Of a stretch of 64,000 bases of DNA, positions 1 through 10,900 are shown piece by piece. The stretch is from Kalmusia sp. IMI 367209 (lineage: Eukaryota > Ascomycota > Dothideomycetes > Pleosporales > Didymosphaeriaceae). Position 1 is the stretch's first letter; each line of letters starts with the position of its first letter. A program made the translations under genes and the position numbers. The notes beneath the pieces are model-generated. The model searched no databases and was not told the DNA's origin. It saw nothing but the letters and a program-made list of their open reading frames with translations. The stretch is taken from the NCBI GenBank assembly GCA_027946365.1, contig JAPEUQ010000001.1, forward strand, positions 1,302,001-1,366,000, in the 5' to 3' direction.

Positions 1-1937
1 TTAGCGCCCGCCAGCGGCTCCGCGACCGTGAAGCGCATGTCTGAGATCTGCGCGACGCCCACGTCGTTAGCGTTGCCCACCTTGACCACAGGCTGCGGGT
101 TGTTCGCGTCCTTGAAGAGGGCGCCCGCGCCCGAGATGACGGGCCAGGCTTCGCCGACGATTTGGCTGCCCGGCGGGATGAAGAGCGTGGAGAGGACGAC
201 GTAGACGCCGTAGGGGGAAGTATCTGGACGCATTGTCAGTATTATCTTTTATCAGGTGTCGTTGGTGGGGGGAGACGCACGTGATCTTGCAGTTCGCTGC
301 ATTCTGTAGGAGAATGGCGTTTAGGGCAGCGGAATCGTCTGTTCGACCGTCCCCCTTCACGTCGAACCCTGCATCCTTGACATTGACAATCTGGTCCTTC
401 GCGTACTTCGCAAATGTCGGCGCATCTTTCATGAAGAACTTGCCCGACCCATCGAGAAGACTCTGCGCTCGTGGATTCGTATACGTAGCGCCTTTTTGAT
501 ACTGGCCTGGGACAGCATTACCCCACACCCAGGTGTCCACCGTGCTGCGGGAAGCGAGCACGACTGTGTTCGTAGAAGTGACTGCGATGGGGTTGTTCGT
601 GTCGTGCTTGAGATTCTGGATAACGATCTGGTTGTTGCGGTTCCCAGAGTCGTTTGAAGAATCCCTGAAGACGACTGTGTTCCCCGAGTTCGTACTCGTA
701 GAATCGAGGAGGATCACGTCGCCGTGGTTCCCCGTGGCATCGATGCCTACGCCGCACGTGTCGAATGTGACGCCTTGTAGGAGTGAATTGAATCCGCTGG
801 GAGCGACGTATGCCGTCGTGCAGAACTTGAAATAGATGTTCTTGAAGACGACCTGTTGATTCTGGTTCTGGATACCGATGGCACCGCCCGTGATTTGCAC
901 GTCTGTAACTGCGATCGTGGACCCGGCTTGCAGCAGAATGCCAGTGTGGCCGGTGGAGCTGGAGGGCATGTTGATATTGACGTTTCCAAGGGCGCAGCCC
1001 TGAGCTACACCCCATCGAAGGGCAACGATCTTTTTTGCTTGCCGAGAGGGAATTCGTGCTAATTGATCAATAACCCATTCATCTATGTTGGAAAGAGTGA
1101 CTACTTACTCGATAATTACGTTACGCAACTGCGTCATGAAAGACGTCTCAGGCGAGCTGGCAGCATCGTACCCATCCACGAGCACGTCTCCGCTAAAGCC
1201 GGGAGCAGCCTTCAGTACAGGCGGATTATTCGGATCACCCATGATAATAGTGCCTTTCCTGAGGTCCAGCTTCGATCCTAGTTGGTACGTCCCACTCGGG
1301 ATAAACACGTGAGCTGGCTGCGCTGCGAGCGGGCCTTGATACCGATTCCCGCCGCGACTATCATCGTTTAAAGCATTTTGAATAAAGACAGTTTGGTCGC
1401 CAGTGCCGTCGCCTTTCGCACCGTAGCTTTGCACGTTGCGCCAAGTCTTGTAAGTGAAGAAATCCCCCCTGGTCACTTAATTAGTTGAACATTCTGTGAA
1501 AGAGAACATGGACCTAAGAGGTAGGGAATTTTACCAAGAACGGAGCATAACCCCTAGCATTCCCCGCGTGATCCTGCTGGTCCATCCAAAATCCCGTGGG
1601 GTTACTAGTAACAGGCCCAGAGCACGCAGCAGCAGCAGCCTGAATCTTCGCCTGGGCCAATCTCACAGGCTTAGCCGGCGTGATTTTGCTAGGGTCATAG
1701 GAAGCATTATGGTTGACGGCGCCGGGGCCCGTGGGTTCGACACTGTCATCAAATAAGCAAGATACCAAGGTTAGGGTTGACATCGACATACGGTTTCGAC
1801 GGTCCTTTCGGTTGAGGTGGCACCGGCCAATACGCAGACTGCGGAGCACCCTTAGCAAGAGGCCCAGAGCCTCCAGGTGCAGCTTCGACGCTAGTAGCAA
1901 TCGCCCCTACGCACAATGCAAAGCGTGACACCCTCAT
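1..1937 (-). CDS. GH55 exo-beta-1,3-glucanase-like protein, 3' end beyond window
   Basis: Secreted beta-1,3-glucan hydrolase, about 520 residues visible. The start at 1937 opens a signal peptide (MRVSRFALCVGAIATSVEAA). A first pectate_lyase_3 beta-helix begins near WRNVQSYGAKGDGTGD and a second near VKDAGFDVKGDGRTDD; paired helices of this kind are typical of GH55. Exons read right to left: 1937..1792, 1742..1535, then from about 1476 to 1110, from about 1060 to 293, and a last exon from about 220 out of the window. The junction of the second and third exons does not stay in phase with GT-AG splicing unless the GYAPFL segment is lost; one base fewer in the 6-C run at 1464-1469 would fix it. 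The catalytic region of the second helix is not visible. Family assignment is firm; exact substrate is inferred. Confidence 0.85.
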
Positions 1938-2680
1938 GGCTAGTTACCCTAGCTTTTATTTGTACTTGGTGGAAAGTTGCACTGGGGCGAAGGCACCGTC
2001 TCCCGACCGCACAACTTGGGCTTCCCCACAGCGATATTTAAACCAAAATCAAATGGAATATCAGCTCAGACTCAATGATAGCCCAATTTCCCTACGAGCA
2101 GGCATGTCGACTAGATCCGAGCATCAGCGCAGCCAAGGAAGTTGCGGTGGCACCAAGGGCTTGGTCATCTGGCATCCTTCAGTTTAGGACGCGGTCTTCC
2201 AATACGCTGACTTGAAATGAAGGAGAGATCGGCTGAGACGAAGGGTGCGGTGGGGAGTAAGATTGATCCAAGATTCCCCACCTTATTTTTTCAACAGGCT
2301 CAGCTGCACTTTTAATAGCTATGAGGCAGGTGGTTTGTATGGCGCTGGCGTCAGCCTCGCGGAAATAGGCGAGGGTTGTAAGCGTAAGTAAGCAGATTCT
2401 TGGGGCTTTCAGAGAAAATGAGCTGGACGATTGGCCTGCGAAGCGAGAGTGTTAAGCTGAACTCGGGCGGAGGAAGATCCCACAGAAAGTTTACAATGAT
2501 GCGAAGCCGGAATGGGTAAGTAAGATATGCAAGTGGCAGGGATGCCGGCCCTTAAAGATCTTACCTGCATGCAGTATATATTAGATGCACGTTTTGTAGA
2601 TCACATATGCTAGATCCGATTCATCTATGAGGAAGGTTGCAATGAGTAAGGAAAATGCATTTGGGGTATCACTAACAAAT
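1938..2680 (-). promoter_or_regulatory. GH55 promoter with CreA-type motifs
   Basis: No gene seen. For the leftward GH55 gene there is a TATA-like TTTAAAT at 2036-2042, about 100 bp upstream of its ATG. Four matches to the SYGGRG carbon-catabolite repressor consensus lie at 1982-1987 (ctgggg), 2024-2029 (gtgggg on the minus strand), 2250-2255 (gtgggg) and 2276-2281 (gtgggg on the minus strand). The motif is short, so chance matches are possible. The right part is the 3' side of the neighbouring reductase gene. Confidence 0.35.
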
Positions 2681-4714
2681 CTACCACTCCAACCGATCAT
2701 CACATGTCAGCCTAACGTCCCACCTCTCCTCACCTTTCCAGACCTCGGCGCCTTTATTCACACCCGCAACGATGCTCCTCAGATCACTGATCAAGCCGCC
2801 GGGCCCAGATGCGAAAACATCTGTCCTCCCTCTTATTGTCGAGGATACGAACTCCTCAACAATGTTCTTCAGATTCGGTCGTGCCTGCATGTGGTCCAAG
2901 TTGAGCTCTGACTTCGACACACCATGGACGGAAAGCGCTGATGAGATGGATATGGATGATGAGGTTGAACGGGTGACCGGTTCAATTTCCTTTGGTGAGC
3001 ACGGCGTCTCGGTGGCCTTTTCCGACATGGTAGGTACATTGGGCTCATGGTGGTGATCTTCTGCAGCGCGTGTGACGTAGATGTGAAGTCCAGTGCGCAA
3101 GTTGCGGCATTTCTGCTTAAGGATGGCGAGTTCTGGTGCTACCCAGTCGATATCACCGCGGTGGCGGACGACCCATACGAGGGAGAGTTTGCGGTCGCGG
3201 TTCTGAGGTCGAGAGGCGATGTCGAGGAGGACTGGGAGGACATATGTAATTCCGGTTCCGCCTGCAATACAGAGGATGTTGGAGTCGGATGCAAGATCTC
3301 GCATTGTTTGCTCGCCGTAGGGGCCAGTGAGGACGACCGATAGCCTGGCGTTGCCCATCAGGCCTTCATGGGATTCTTGAGGATCTAATGAGCGAGCGGC
3401 GCGTTTGGCAGACAATTCTGCAATCTTGCGGGTCTCGCCTCCTTTTGCGCGGAAGATGTAGGAATGATGCTGGGTGTCGGCGCCAAATACCGGGAGACTA
3501 AGTGGAGTGAATGGATGCGATTGCCAGATACTGCCTTCAGGAAACATGAGGTAGAAATGCTGGCCAACGGCCCACGCGTCCTGCGGGTGATCGAAGTCGA
3601 GACGAACGATGTCGCCATTGATTTCATCCTTAAAGAAGGTGATGTCCGCGGGCGCGGCGCGGAAGCCCATGTGACCTGATGGAAGGAAGTTGTAGTGCAA
3701 CAAAGCCGTCCTGCCGAGACGAATGGCACGATCTATGAGCCAGACGACTAGACCGGGAATCAAGAACACCTTGAGCTGCTCCCAGTGACCCCAGCAAGCT
3801 CCAATGTAGACCATGGCTAGCACGTAGTGCAGCTTGCGGAAGGCCTCATAGCCAGTCATGCGGATTCCCCATGGCGTGGATAGCATTACAAGCAAAGTGA
3901 GCAAGATCATGGCAACCAGGCCCCAGATCATATATAGCTGGCGGATCCAAGCGATACCAACAGTGGGCTGAGGCTGGTATAACCTGAGCTCGACTACACA
4001 CCAGCCGATAGTGTGAAGCGAAGACTGAGCGAAGATGACGTAACCGAGCCAGCGGTGGAGGAAGTTGAAGCTTTGGTATGGCAACCCCGTGGCCAGTGAT
4101 AGAATGGATTCGCGGCTTGAGAGCATGATGGAGAGCGGGGTGAGTGCATAGGCAATGACGCCTACACGATCAGCGAACGGGCCCAGGCTGGTTCTCGTGT
4201 TATAGACGCCGGGGTTCTTCTTGACAGGCGTGACCCAGATACCGTACACAATGCCGACGAACGACCAGATGGTGAGGTAGCCGACGAGGATCAGGAGAGT
4301 AAGGACCTGAGTGCGAGTGACACGGCCAAAGATGAAGCGGCTCGCGTCCGGGAGCAGATACTGGCGAGCGTAGGTAGGAACAGCCGTGCTGAAGCGCTGC
4401 AGCGCACTCGGTCTCCTGTTCACGCCCTCTCCTGTAACTATTTCCGGAATGGCTACGCCTGATGGATGTGCGCGTAGGAAGTGGCGTCCAATGGCCCAGA
4501 GGATGAGGATACCGCCGATGGTCGCCCAGATGATGCCGGTGTAGTACATGCCAATGTCGTGGGCAGCATATACAACGTCGAGGTACTTGCAGGACCCGGC
4601 GTCGTTGACGCAGGGCACGACGCGGTCCGCATATCCCCAGTGAGGCTCGACGGCGTCGGCGGCGGACTGGTTCTGGATGTGCTGGCGAGCAGTCAGAACC
4701 TTCATGAAGGCCAT
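2681..4714 (-). CDS. Ferric/cupric reductase (FRE family) transmembrane protein
   Basis: Plasma-membrane metalloreductase passing electrons from NADPH through FAD and two hemes to external Fe(III)/Cu(II). The 677-aa frame has no intron. An extracellular N-terminus is followed by a first membrane helix (YTGIIWATIGGILILWAIG) and a ferric-reductase-like heme core with histidines in HRWLGYVIFAQSSLHTIGW and KLHYVLAMVYIGACWGHWE. The FAD site is HPFTPLSLP, the NADPH site is CIAGGTGITYVLP, and the protein ends in LEW. The frame is open up to an ATG at 4951, but I chose 4714: it begins just before the conserved lumenal part, and a TATATA box lies about 80 bp upstream at 4792-4798. It is divergent from a Ctr copper transporter, which fits reduction of the metal before uptake. 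Confidence 0.9.
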   Translation of the reverse strand: MAFMKVLTARQHIQNQSAADAVEPHWGYADRVVPCVNDAGSCKYLDVVYAAHDIGMYYTGIIWATIGGILILWAIGRHFLRAHPSGVAIPEIVTGEGVNRRPSALQRFSTAVPTYARQYLLPDASRFIFGRVTRTQVLTLLILVGYLTIWSFVGIVYGIWVTPVKKNPGVYNTRTSLGPFADRVGVIAYALTPLSIMLSSRESILSLATGLPYQSFNFLHRWLGYVIFAQSSLHTIGWCVVELRLYQPQPTVGIAWIRQLYMIWGLVAMILLTLLVMLSTPWGIRMTGYEAFRKLHYVLAMVYIGACWGHWEQLKVFLIPGLVVWLIDRAIRLGRTALLHYNFLPSGHMGFRAAPADITFFKDEINGDIVRLDFDHPQDAWAVGQHFYLMFPEGSIWQSHPFTPLSLPVFGADTQHHSYIFRAKGGETRKIAELSAKRAARSLDPQESHEGLMGNARLSVVLTGPYGEQTMRDLASDSNILCIAGGTGITYVLPVLLDIASRPQNRDRKLSLVWVVRHRGDIDWVAPELAILKQKCRNLRTGLHIYVTRAAEDHHHEPNVPTMSEKATETPCSPKEIEPVTRSTSSSISISSALSVHGVSKSELNLDHMQARPNLKNIVEEFVSSTIRGRTDVFASGPGGLISDLRSIVAGVNKGAEVWKGEERWDVRLTCDDRLEW

Positions 4715-5127
4715 TTCTGGTGGATGGTGAAATGGCTGCGCGAGGATTGGCGGGGCCTGCTGCTGTCCCGGTCGAGGATGGCCATGGTGGTATATAATCT
4801 GTGACGGCTGCCGGGCTGCCGAATAATTGCGCGCGCGTTGTCCTCTCCCGACTGACAAAGTGCGCGGTGCCAAGCGTCTCGCCAGTGGGGTTGCAGGCAG
4901 GAGCGAGGGTGTTTCGGGAAAGCGCGAGTGTGTTTGAGCAAGTTCCCCCACATTTTTTGAGGACTGCCATGTCTTGGATGTTCGGGATTGCGCTCAATCA
5001 TCCGCCCGCGAGCACGTTTCGCCGCGGGGATTTATATCATGTAGACCGCTGCGGTCCTGGGGTCGTCTCGCTCTGTGGCAGCCGTTGAACCGCAAGTGTG
5101 AAGGCCTCATCCACGCTTCCATCCAAC
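4715..5127. promoter_or_regulatory. Bidirectional promoter of reductase and copper transporter
   Basis: A 413-bp region between two divergent starts. The TATATA at 4792-4798 suits the leftward reductase. The TTTATAT at 5031-5037 lies about 95 bp before the rightward transporter ATG. I found no convincing Mac1-type TTTGCTC or GATA-type iron-repressor site by eye. Confidence 0.5.
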
Positions 5128-5766
5128 ATGTCGCACGGTCACAGTTCTACCGCCACGGTCATCGGCGCCGGCGAGTGCCAGATGGAGGTACCAAAAATGC
5201 GCTCTCCTCTCCCTCAGCATCCTTGCTAACAATCGCAGATGCTCTGGAACTGGCGCATCGTCGACTCGTGCTTCCTCTCCGGCTCATGGCGCGTCCAAAA
5301 CAACGCCATGTTCGCCGCAAGCTGCATCGGCGCCGCCTTTCTCGTCGTCACGCTCGAGTTTCTGCGTCGCGTGAGCTCCGAATGGGATCAATACCTCCTC
5401 CGCCAGTTCCAGCGCCAGCTGCGCATCCAACAAGCAGCGCTAGTGGGCGCTGCGCCGTCCAACTGCTGCGACGGCCCGGCCGCCACGCTAGGCACACACT
5501 ACGCAACATTTCGCGCCACTTCGCTCCAGCAACTGTGTCGCGCAATCATTCACGGCATCACGCTGGGCGTGGCATACTTGCTCATGTTGATCGTCATGTC
5601 GTTCAATGGATGGATCTTCATTTCGATCATCCTGGGTGCCATCCTGGGCAAATTCCTGTGCGATTGGATGGTCGTGAGGATACCTTTTGAGGCGATAGAC
5701 AGGGAAGAGAAGGATGAGCGGAGGTCGTCGATTGCAGCTGCGGGGCCGACTGGATGTTGTGCGTAA
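5128..5766 (+). CDS. Ctr-family copper transporter
   Basis: Membrane Cu(I) importer of 195 aa. Two exons, 5128..5187 and 5239..5766; the first encodes only a short N-terminus (MSHGHSSTATVIGAGECQME), too short to be seen as its own ORF. The intron is gtacca...cgcag, 51 nt. Ctr marks are: a His/Met-containing N-terminus, LWNWRIVDSCFLS before the first helix, the MxxxM signature MLIVM in the second helix, GAILG (GxxxG) in the third helix, and a cytosolic CC pair near the C-terminus. The size fits fungal Ctr proteins. It shares a promoter with a metalloreductase, suggesting joint control by copper or iron supply. Whether it sits in the plasma or vacuolar membrane cannot be told. Confidence 0.9.
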
Positions 5767-6857
5767 GGTCAGGATTGTTTTACAGATGTTGCACATGATG
5801 GAGATGCATTATACCCAATTAACGAGCAATCAATTTCGTTTCAGACCCACAGAACTCGCTTGCGTAACATTAGGATGGAAATTGAAGCTTTCAAGAATCC
5901 TCCACATCATTGAACGAAGGACCATTTGCCAATAATATCTCAAGCGCACCACTACTTCCACTTTGGAACGCTACGTTCCGTCCCTTGGAGGGCTGTCAGA
6001 ATCTGGAACTATTGGCGACGCATGTAGCCTAAGCATATGTGTTTCCTAAACATGGCCTAACACACGCGAAAGGTCAGTCTCGAACTAAGGGTGCGGGTAG
6101 GCACAGTGCTGTATACTTATCTAGCGTGGAAAGTACGTATTCCCTTGGAGAGACTATTAGTTTGTTCAAATGAGATGCTACTCACGTTCCAAGTCTACAC
6201 AGGCACACATAGAACCAGTGTGTTGAGAAGTGATGCGGAAGTCTTTGCGTGCTTGAAGTGCGTCTAGCGTGCGTAAACAGAAACCAAAGGTCACCTTTAG
6301 TTATCAACCGATGAGATAAATCGAGCAACAGGATACTGAAACGGCGTCCAGCAGACGACTTATGAATAGTTAGGATCGGCATCGAGGGGGTTGGTAAGGA
6401 AACCGGTTTATGGAGATGTCGAAGCTGTGGCGCCATGTCTGTTCGTCCGTCTGCTTGCAAGCAGCCACGGCTTGGGTTAGACTGACGTCAGGCAGCACAC
6501 AGCCTGCGCGAGACTTAGCACTCACAACCAAACATCCAACCAAACATCTCCAGGTATATCCTTGCCGTACTTGGAAGGCATTTTGTCTGAGCTTCCTACC
6601 ACTAGTCTTGAGCGTACGTCTTCTATCGGGATCAACGCACTAGGAGAATACTAACGACGAACGTTGGCTTTCAGCCTTGTTTCCATCAGTGCCTAAATTC
6701 TGCATCATACCTGTGTATATATAGAAGTTCTCGTCAAGGTAAGAATAGAATCGCACGTCGGACACTGCGACTAAATACCGGACAATTGTCTGCATCGCGA
6801 CTAGCTAGCAAAGGGAGCAGGGGCCCTTCCTCTACCGTCTCGACTGAGATCGAAAAG
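5767..6857. other. Intergenic region, TATA box before the HET gene
   Basis: No supportable gene in 1.1 kb; short ORFs here have no family-like sequence. A TATATATAG stretch at 6716-6723 lies about 140 bp before the HET start and is a plausible core promoter. Confidence 0.4.
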
Positions 6858-8417
6858 ATGACTGAAATTGAAGAGATGAACGAGACCCGTAGATCCGAAG
6901 CCGAGCATCGGCTTACCGTCCCTAGTCGGCAATTCAAATACTCCCCACTCGATCAGTCGCAGCCTTCGATTCGCCTAATAAGAGTGCAATTGAGTGAACA
7001 AGGCGACAGTCCCATCAGGTGCACTCTTCGGCATGATACCACAGACAGCTCATATGCATGCTTATCCTACGCATGTGGAGAAGAGCTCGATAGCGACACA
7101 TTGATCATCAATGGTGGCACTCTGCGCGTCAGACGCAATCTCTGGGCCTTTTTAAAGTCATGGAGGAGAAAGTATCATCTCATACACAAATGGCTCTGGA
7201 TCGATTCAATTTCGTTGGATCAGAGCAATGCGTCAGAGAAGAACCATCAAGTGCAGCAGATGGGCCGCATATTCCAGTGCGCGACCGAAGTCTATGCGTG
7301 GCTAGGGGAAGACTTCTTCATTGAACAATACCTTATGAATTTCCACTTAGCAGGGCTTTCTTGGATGGACGTCACCTTAGCCGATCTGTCGCTCGACGAC
7401 TACGTCAATCCAATAGCAGATCTGGCTGTACGAGGGCTGCACAAGTTCCTCCGCCTCAGATACTGGACGCGAGCCTGGGTAGTCTCAGAGCTAGCTCTCG
7501 CTCAATACGTCATCATACTTGCTCGCGATAGTGAGGTTGCCTTCGACCAACTACCAATTTGGGACTTGATACAGTACATCAAAGATCTTCCAGGGGGGGA
7601 AGGGTTGGGAGCTGATGGATTCTGGAACCTATAACGAGATATCCAGACTAGAATTAGATTTCAGCCCAAGACACCTTGACGGAATATTACGGGGGCAAGG
7701 TCTTATCCAGCTGCTCCACAGATTCAAAAACAAAGGATGCACCATTAAAAGAGATCGCATATTCTCGCTCTTAGCAATCTCGCATGAAGGTCCACTCTTG
7801 GCGGTCGATTACAAGATATCAGACATAGAATTGTTTGAACACGTTCTGCGAAATTGCAGGGCATCTTTCTGCCTGTGCGCCGTAGAAATACTGCGCCTCG
7901 CTTTGGAAATAAAGCTGGACGATTTCATCAAATTGGGAGACGATACTGGGGAACCCTTTGCTCAGCTATTCGCATATAGCTATTCGCATATAGCTTTCCC
8001 CTAAGTAAGTGCCTTGAGGATGATTGTCCGGACTGCCAGGATCCTAACTATTCGGATTTCTCGCATACTGGAAACACTTCTTGTGGCAAGAATCGATATA
8101 TCTTCTTTGACATTGACCGCATTTGTGAGTCATGGCCCGGCGAAATCGAATGCGAAATGCATATGAAGGAGCAGCAATATAAGATGATGGTCGTCAAAGG
8201 TCATGGTCAGCCAAAGAAAGTCCTGACCGGTACTTTTCGGTACGTAGGCCGTGGAGGTTTTATGAAGGGCTATCTTTTCGAGCTTTGCTTTGTAGACTTC
8301 ATTGCACTATACCTTCACATCAGCAATCACGAAGTTGGCGTTTGGGAAGGATGGGGAGTCTCTGGGTATAGGACTTGCACCAACGGTTTCCACCTTCATG
8401 AATGGGAACGATGCTGA
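6858..8417 (+). pseudogene. HET (heterokaryon incompatibility) domain gene, two frameshifts
   Basis: HET proteins act in fungal non-self recognition. The HET core is clear in the first part: YACLSYACGEE, then RRNLWAFLKSWRR, KWLWIDSISLDQ, EKNHQVQQMGRIF and VYAWLGE. The first ATG is 6858. The first frame ends at about 7634; family-like sequence goes on from about 7600 in the +1 frame (RDRIFSLLAISHEGPLLAVDY) to a stop at 8004. A third segment, with CPDC and RYIFFDIDRICESWPGE, continues in another frame to 8417. The first shift lies at a 7-G run (7593-7599). The second is explained by a 14-nt tandem duplication at 7964-7991; counting only one unit joins the second and third frames. No intron of acceptable length solves either break. 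Most likely a recently inactivated allele; a sequencing error could explain the G run but less easily the duplication. Confidence 0.75.
7964..7991. repeat. 14-nt perfect tandem duplication inside HET gene
   Basis: Two adjacent copies of agctattcgcatat, followed by a partial agct. Because 14 is not a multiple of three it shifts the HET frame and brings a stop at 8002-8004. Confidence 0.9.
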
Positions 8418-8882
8418 AAGGGGTTGTGGAGTTGAGTCTAAAGAGTGGTGTGCACATTCATTGATGCGAGTTGAGTTATTGGAGCCTTGTTAAGAGCACC
8501 TGACGACAGATTAAGAACATTTACAGCGAATCTTCTATCTCGACAATTCATATAGAGCCAGAAATCCTATGTCAGTCTATCCGATGCGGGCGCAGGTCTC
8601 ATGGTCCCGAAACGCGAATTTAGCTGACCCAACGCTCGATCAAGGGGTTTTGGGATTATGATGACTTAGTACTAACTACTGGAGGCGTCACCAAGGTTAT
8701 AAAGTCTTTACTACAGTAAATAGCAGGAAGAGGAAGTGGAAGTAGAATCGTACCTGGATGCCAAGGAAATGGCTACTTATTTCATTCTCATCTCTACTGA
8801 CGATGTGTGAGTTGCCCTAATTACACGGCATCCCACGTGATTTTTTTGTGTGACAACTTATCAATCTCATTTTATTGAGTAG
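8418..8882. other. Intergenic, convergent 3' ends
   Basis: No gene seen. It lies between the broken HET gene and the 3' end of the leftward triterpene cyclase. Moderately AT-rich; may hold 3' UTRs. Confidence 0.4.
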
Positions 8883-10900
8883 TTATTTTGCTACTACGGC
8901 TTTCAAGTATCGCCCCAACACCATCAACGGGAAGTAGTGACGGTACAAGCTATACCCGATGTAGAAGTGATTCGGAAAGCCTGTGCCCGTGTATCTAAAC
9001 TCAGGCCAGCTCGCACCGATTCCCTGTACGTCTGTCTGCGTAGTCAAAAGATACGTAATGCCATCTTTGACAGATTCATCCTTAATATCACATAACACTA
9101 GAAGACCCATCAGAGCCCATGCAGTTTGAGAGGCTGTTGACGGACCATGACCAGCTATTGAAGGGTCCTGATAGGACCGGAGGTCCTCGCCCCAGCCGCC
9201 ATTGAGATTTTGCATCTTCTTGAGCCAGCTCGTCGCGGTCGATAACATGCCTTGGACTGATTCATTTCCCTCACTGAAGTATGCGAGACCACAGATAACG
9301 TTGCTTGTGCCGTACAGATAATTGCAGCCCCATCTTCCGTACCAGGCACCGGAATCCTCTTGCTGTTTAGCCAAGTATTCAACAGCTCGAGAGCATGCCT
9401 TAGATATTTTATCAAGTATCTGTGGCTCTACGAACTCATGTTTAGCAATTTCCATCATGAGTCCGAACGCCTCGAGGATTCGTCCTGTGACGTCTGCACT
9501 TGATGGATCGCACAAAGCATCCATATCCGAGAACGGGATCTTGTTCAGCCACAGCTTATCATTATGAATATCGAATGCTCCCCACCCACCATCGCGATTC
9601 TGCATACCGCAGATCCAGGTCACCGCTCTCGCCACAGTCGAAGATCCCACGCCTACGGGGTCATGTGTGATTACGGCGAGGATGGCGGCTGCGGTATCGT
9701 CTACGTCTGGGTACCAATCATTGTTGTACTCGAAGCTAAACCCACCGGGTCCGAACGAGCGGCCGAATACTCGCCAGTCGCCTTTATCACTTAGGATCTG
9801 TTTTGATTTGATCCACTTGATCGCCTCGCAAACTCGCGGGTCGGTCTTGTCTGCACCAGCATCGCAGAGCGCTCGTGTCATCAGTACTGTATCCCATACA
9901 GGCGAGACGCATGATTGTAGCCGCTTTCCTTGTTTATCGTGCCACGTAAATCGCTCTATGGCTTCGATGCCTCGCCGTACGCAGTCATCTTCTAAGCTGT
10001 AGCCTTCTAGAATTAAGGCTTGAATACCCGCATGCATTGGTGGAATGATGCCAGCCCAGTCGCCCTCTTTCTCTTGGTGGTCCAAAATCCATTGGATGCA
10101 TTTCTTCCTGGCAAGGCCGCGAAATATCCACAGAGGTCGACATTTCCCAAGTACAGACAGTGTAGTGTCCACCGCGCCGAAGAACAGAGAAAAGGCATCA
10201 GACTCCCAGGGTTTCGATAAAAGCGGACCGTAGGGTATGTTCTTCTTCTGAGGATCCAGCCACAATTCATCGAGGAATGTATTGTTCGCATGCATACCAT
10301 TGGGCAGCGCGTACACCTTTTCATGATGGCGAATAATGAAAAGAGGTACGAGCGTCGATCTCGCCCAGGATGACAATCGATAAATATTAAGAGGTAACGC
10401 GGACGGAAGGAAGATGAACTCTGCTGGGAGCTGAGGCACATCACTCCAGGGAAAGAGCCCAAATTGTGCAAAGAAAATTCGAGTGAAAATTCTGACTCTA
10501 GCGATACCTCCTTGTTTCCTGATGAAAGCCTTTCCTTGTCGCATAGCTGGGTGATCAGGGGGGAGACATCCAGAATTTTCAGCGCAAGATAGGTCTCTGC
10601 GGTGATGCTGAGGTCGCCAGGATAGTCGGGAGCGATGCTCCACGATCCGTCGCTTTGCTGCTGGGAGAGGAGATATTGACGGTACTCATCGGCCTCTCGG
10701 ATCGTAATTCCAAGGGATTGATAGAAAAAGATCTGTTGTGAGGTGATTGCGGTATTGGACTTGAGTTCGCCATTCCAGTGGTACCCAGGCTTGCATATGT
10801 CCCAGGCATAATTGGTGGCGAGCTCGATCGATTTCTGAATTCGTGTATAGAGATTGCCCGTCTTGCAATCAAGGTCTGAATATGGGTCACTGGCGGCCAT
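8883..10900 (-). CDS. Squalene-hopene cyclase, bacterial type, one apparent frameshift
   Basis: Class II triterpene cyclase, about 670 aa, expected to protonate and cyclise squalene to hopene-type products. The catalytic DVDDTA motif is at 9690-9707 (minus strand). QW-type repeats include QQQSDGSW, QNRDGGWG and QNLNGGWG. The intron-less layout and sequence resemble bacterial squalene-hopene cyclases rather than eukaryotic oxidosqualene cyclases; such genes are known in some filamentous fungi and thought to be horizontally acquired. The start at 10900 gives a normal N-terminus. After LALKILDVS the frame is lost; the family sequence DHPAMRQGKAFI continues in the next frame. The break is at a 6-C run on the coding strand (10558-10563), one C too many. 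This is either a real null allele or an assembly error. Divergent from a P450, which may oxidise its product. Confidence 0.85.

Noticed and set aside
4715..4951. N-terminal extension of the ferric reductase to the ATG at 4951
   Set aside because: The extra 79 residues are low-complexity, unlike the family, and run across the TATA box at 4792-4798.
7580..7640. An intron to explain the first frame change in the HET gene
   Set aside because: The only GT-AG pair that fits gives about 20 nt, too short for a fungal intron; the 7-G run is the simpler cause.
10540..10575. A 23-nt intron in the squalene-hopene cyclase
   Set aside because: A gtctcc...cccag segment exists but is too short to be spliced and would remove conserved residues; a homopolymer shift explains the break.
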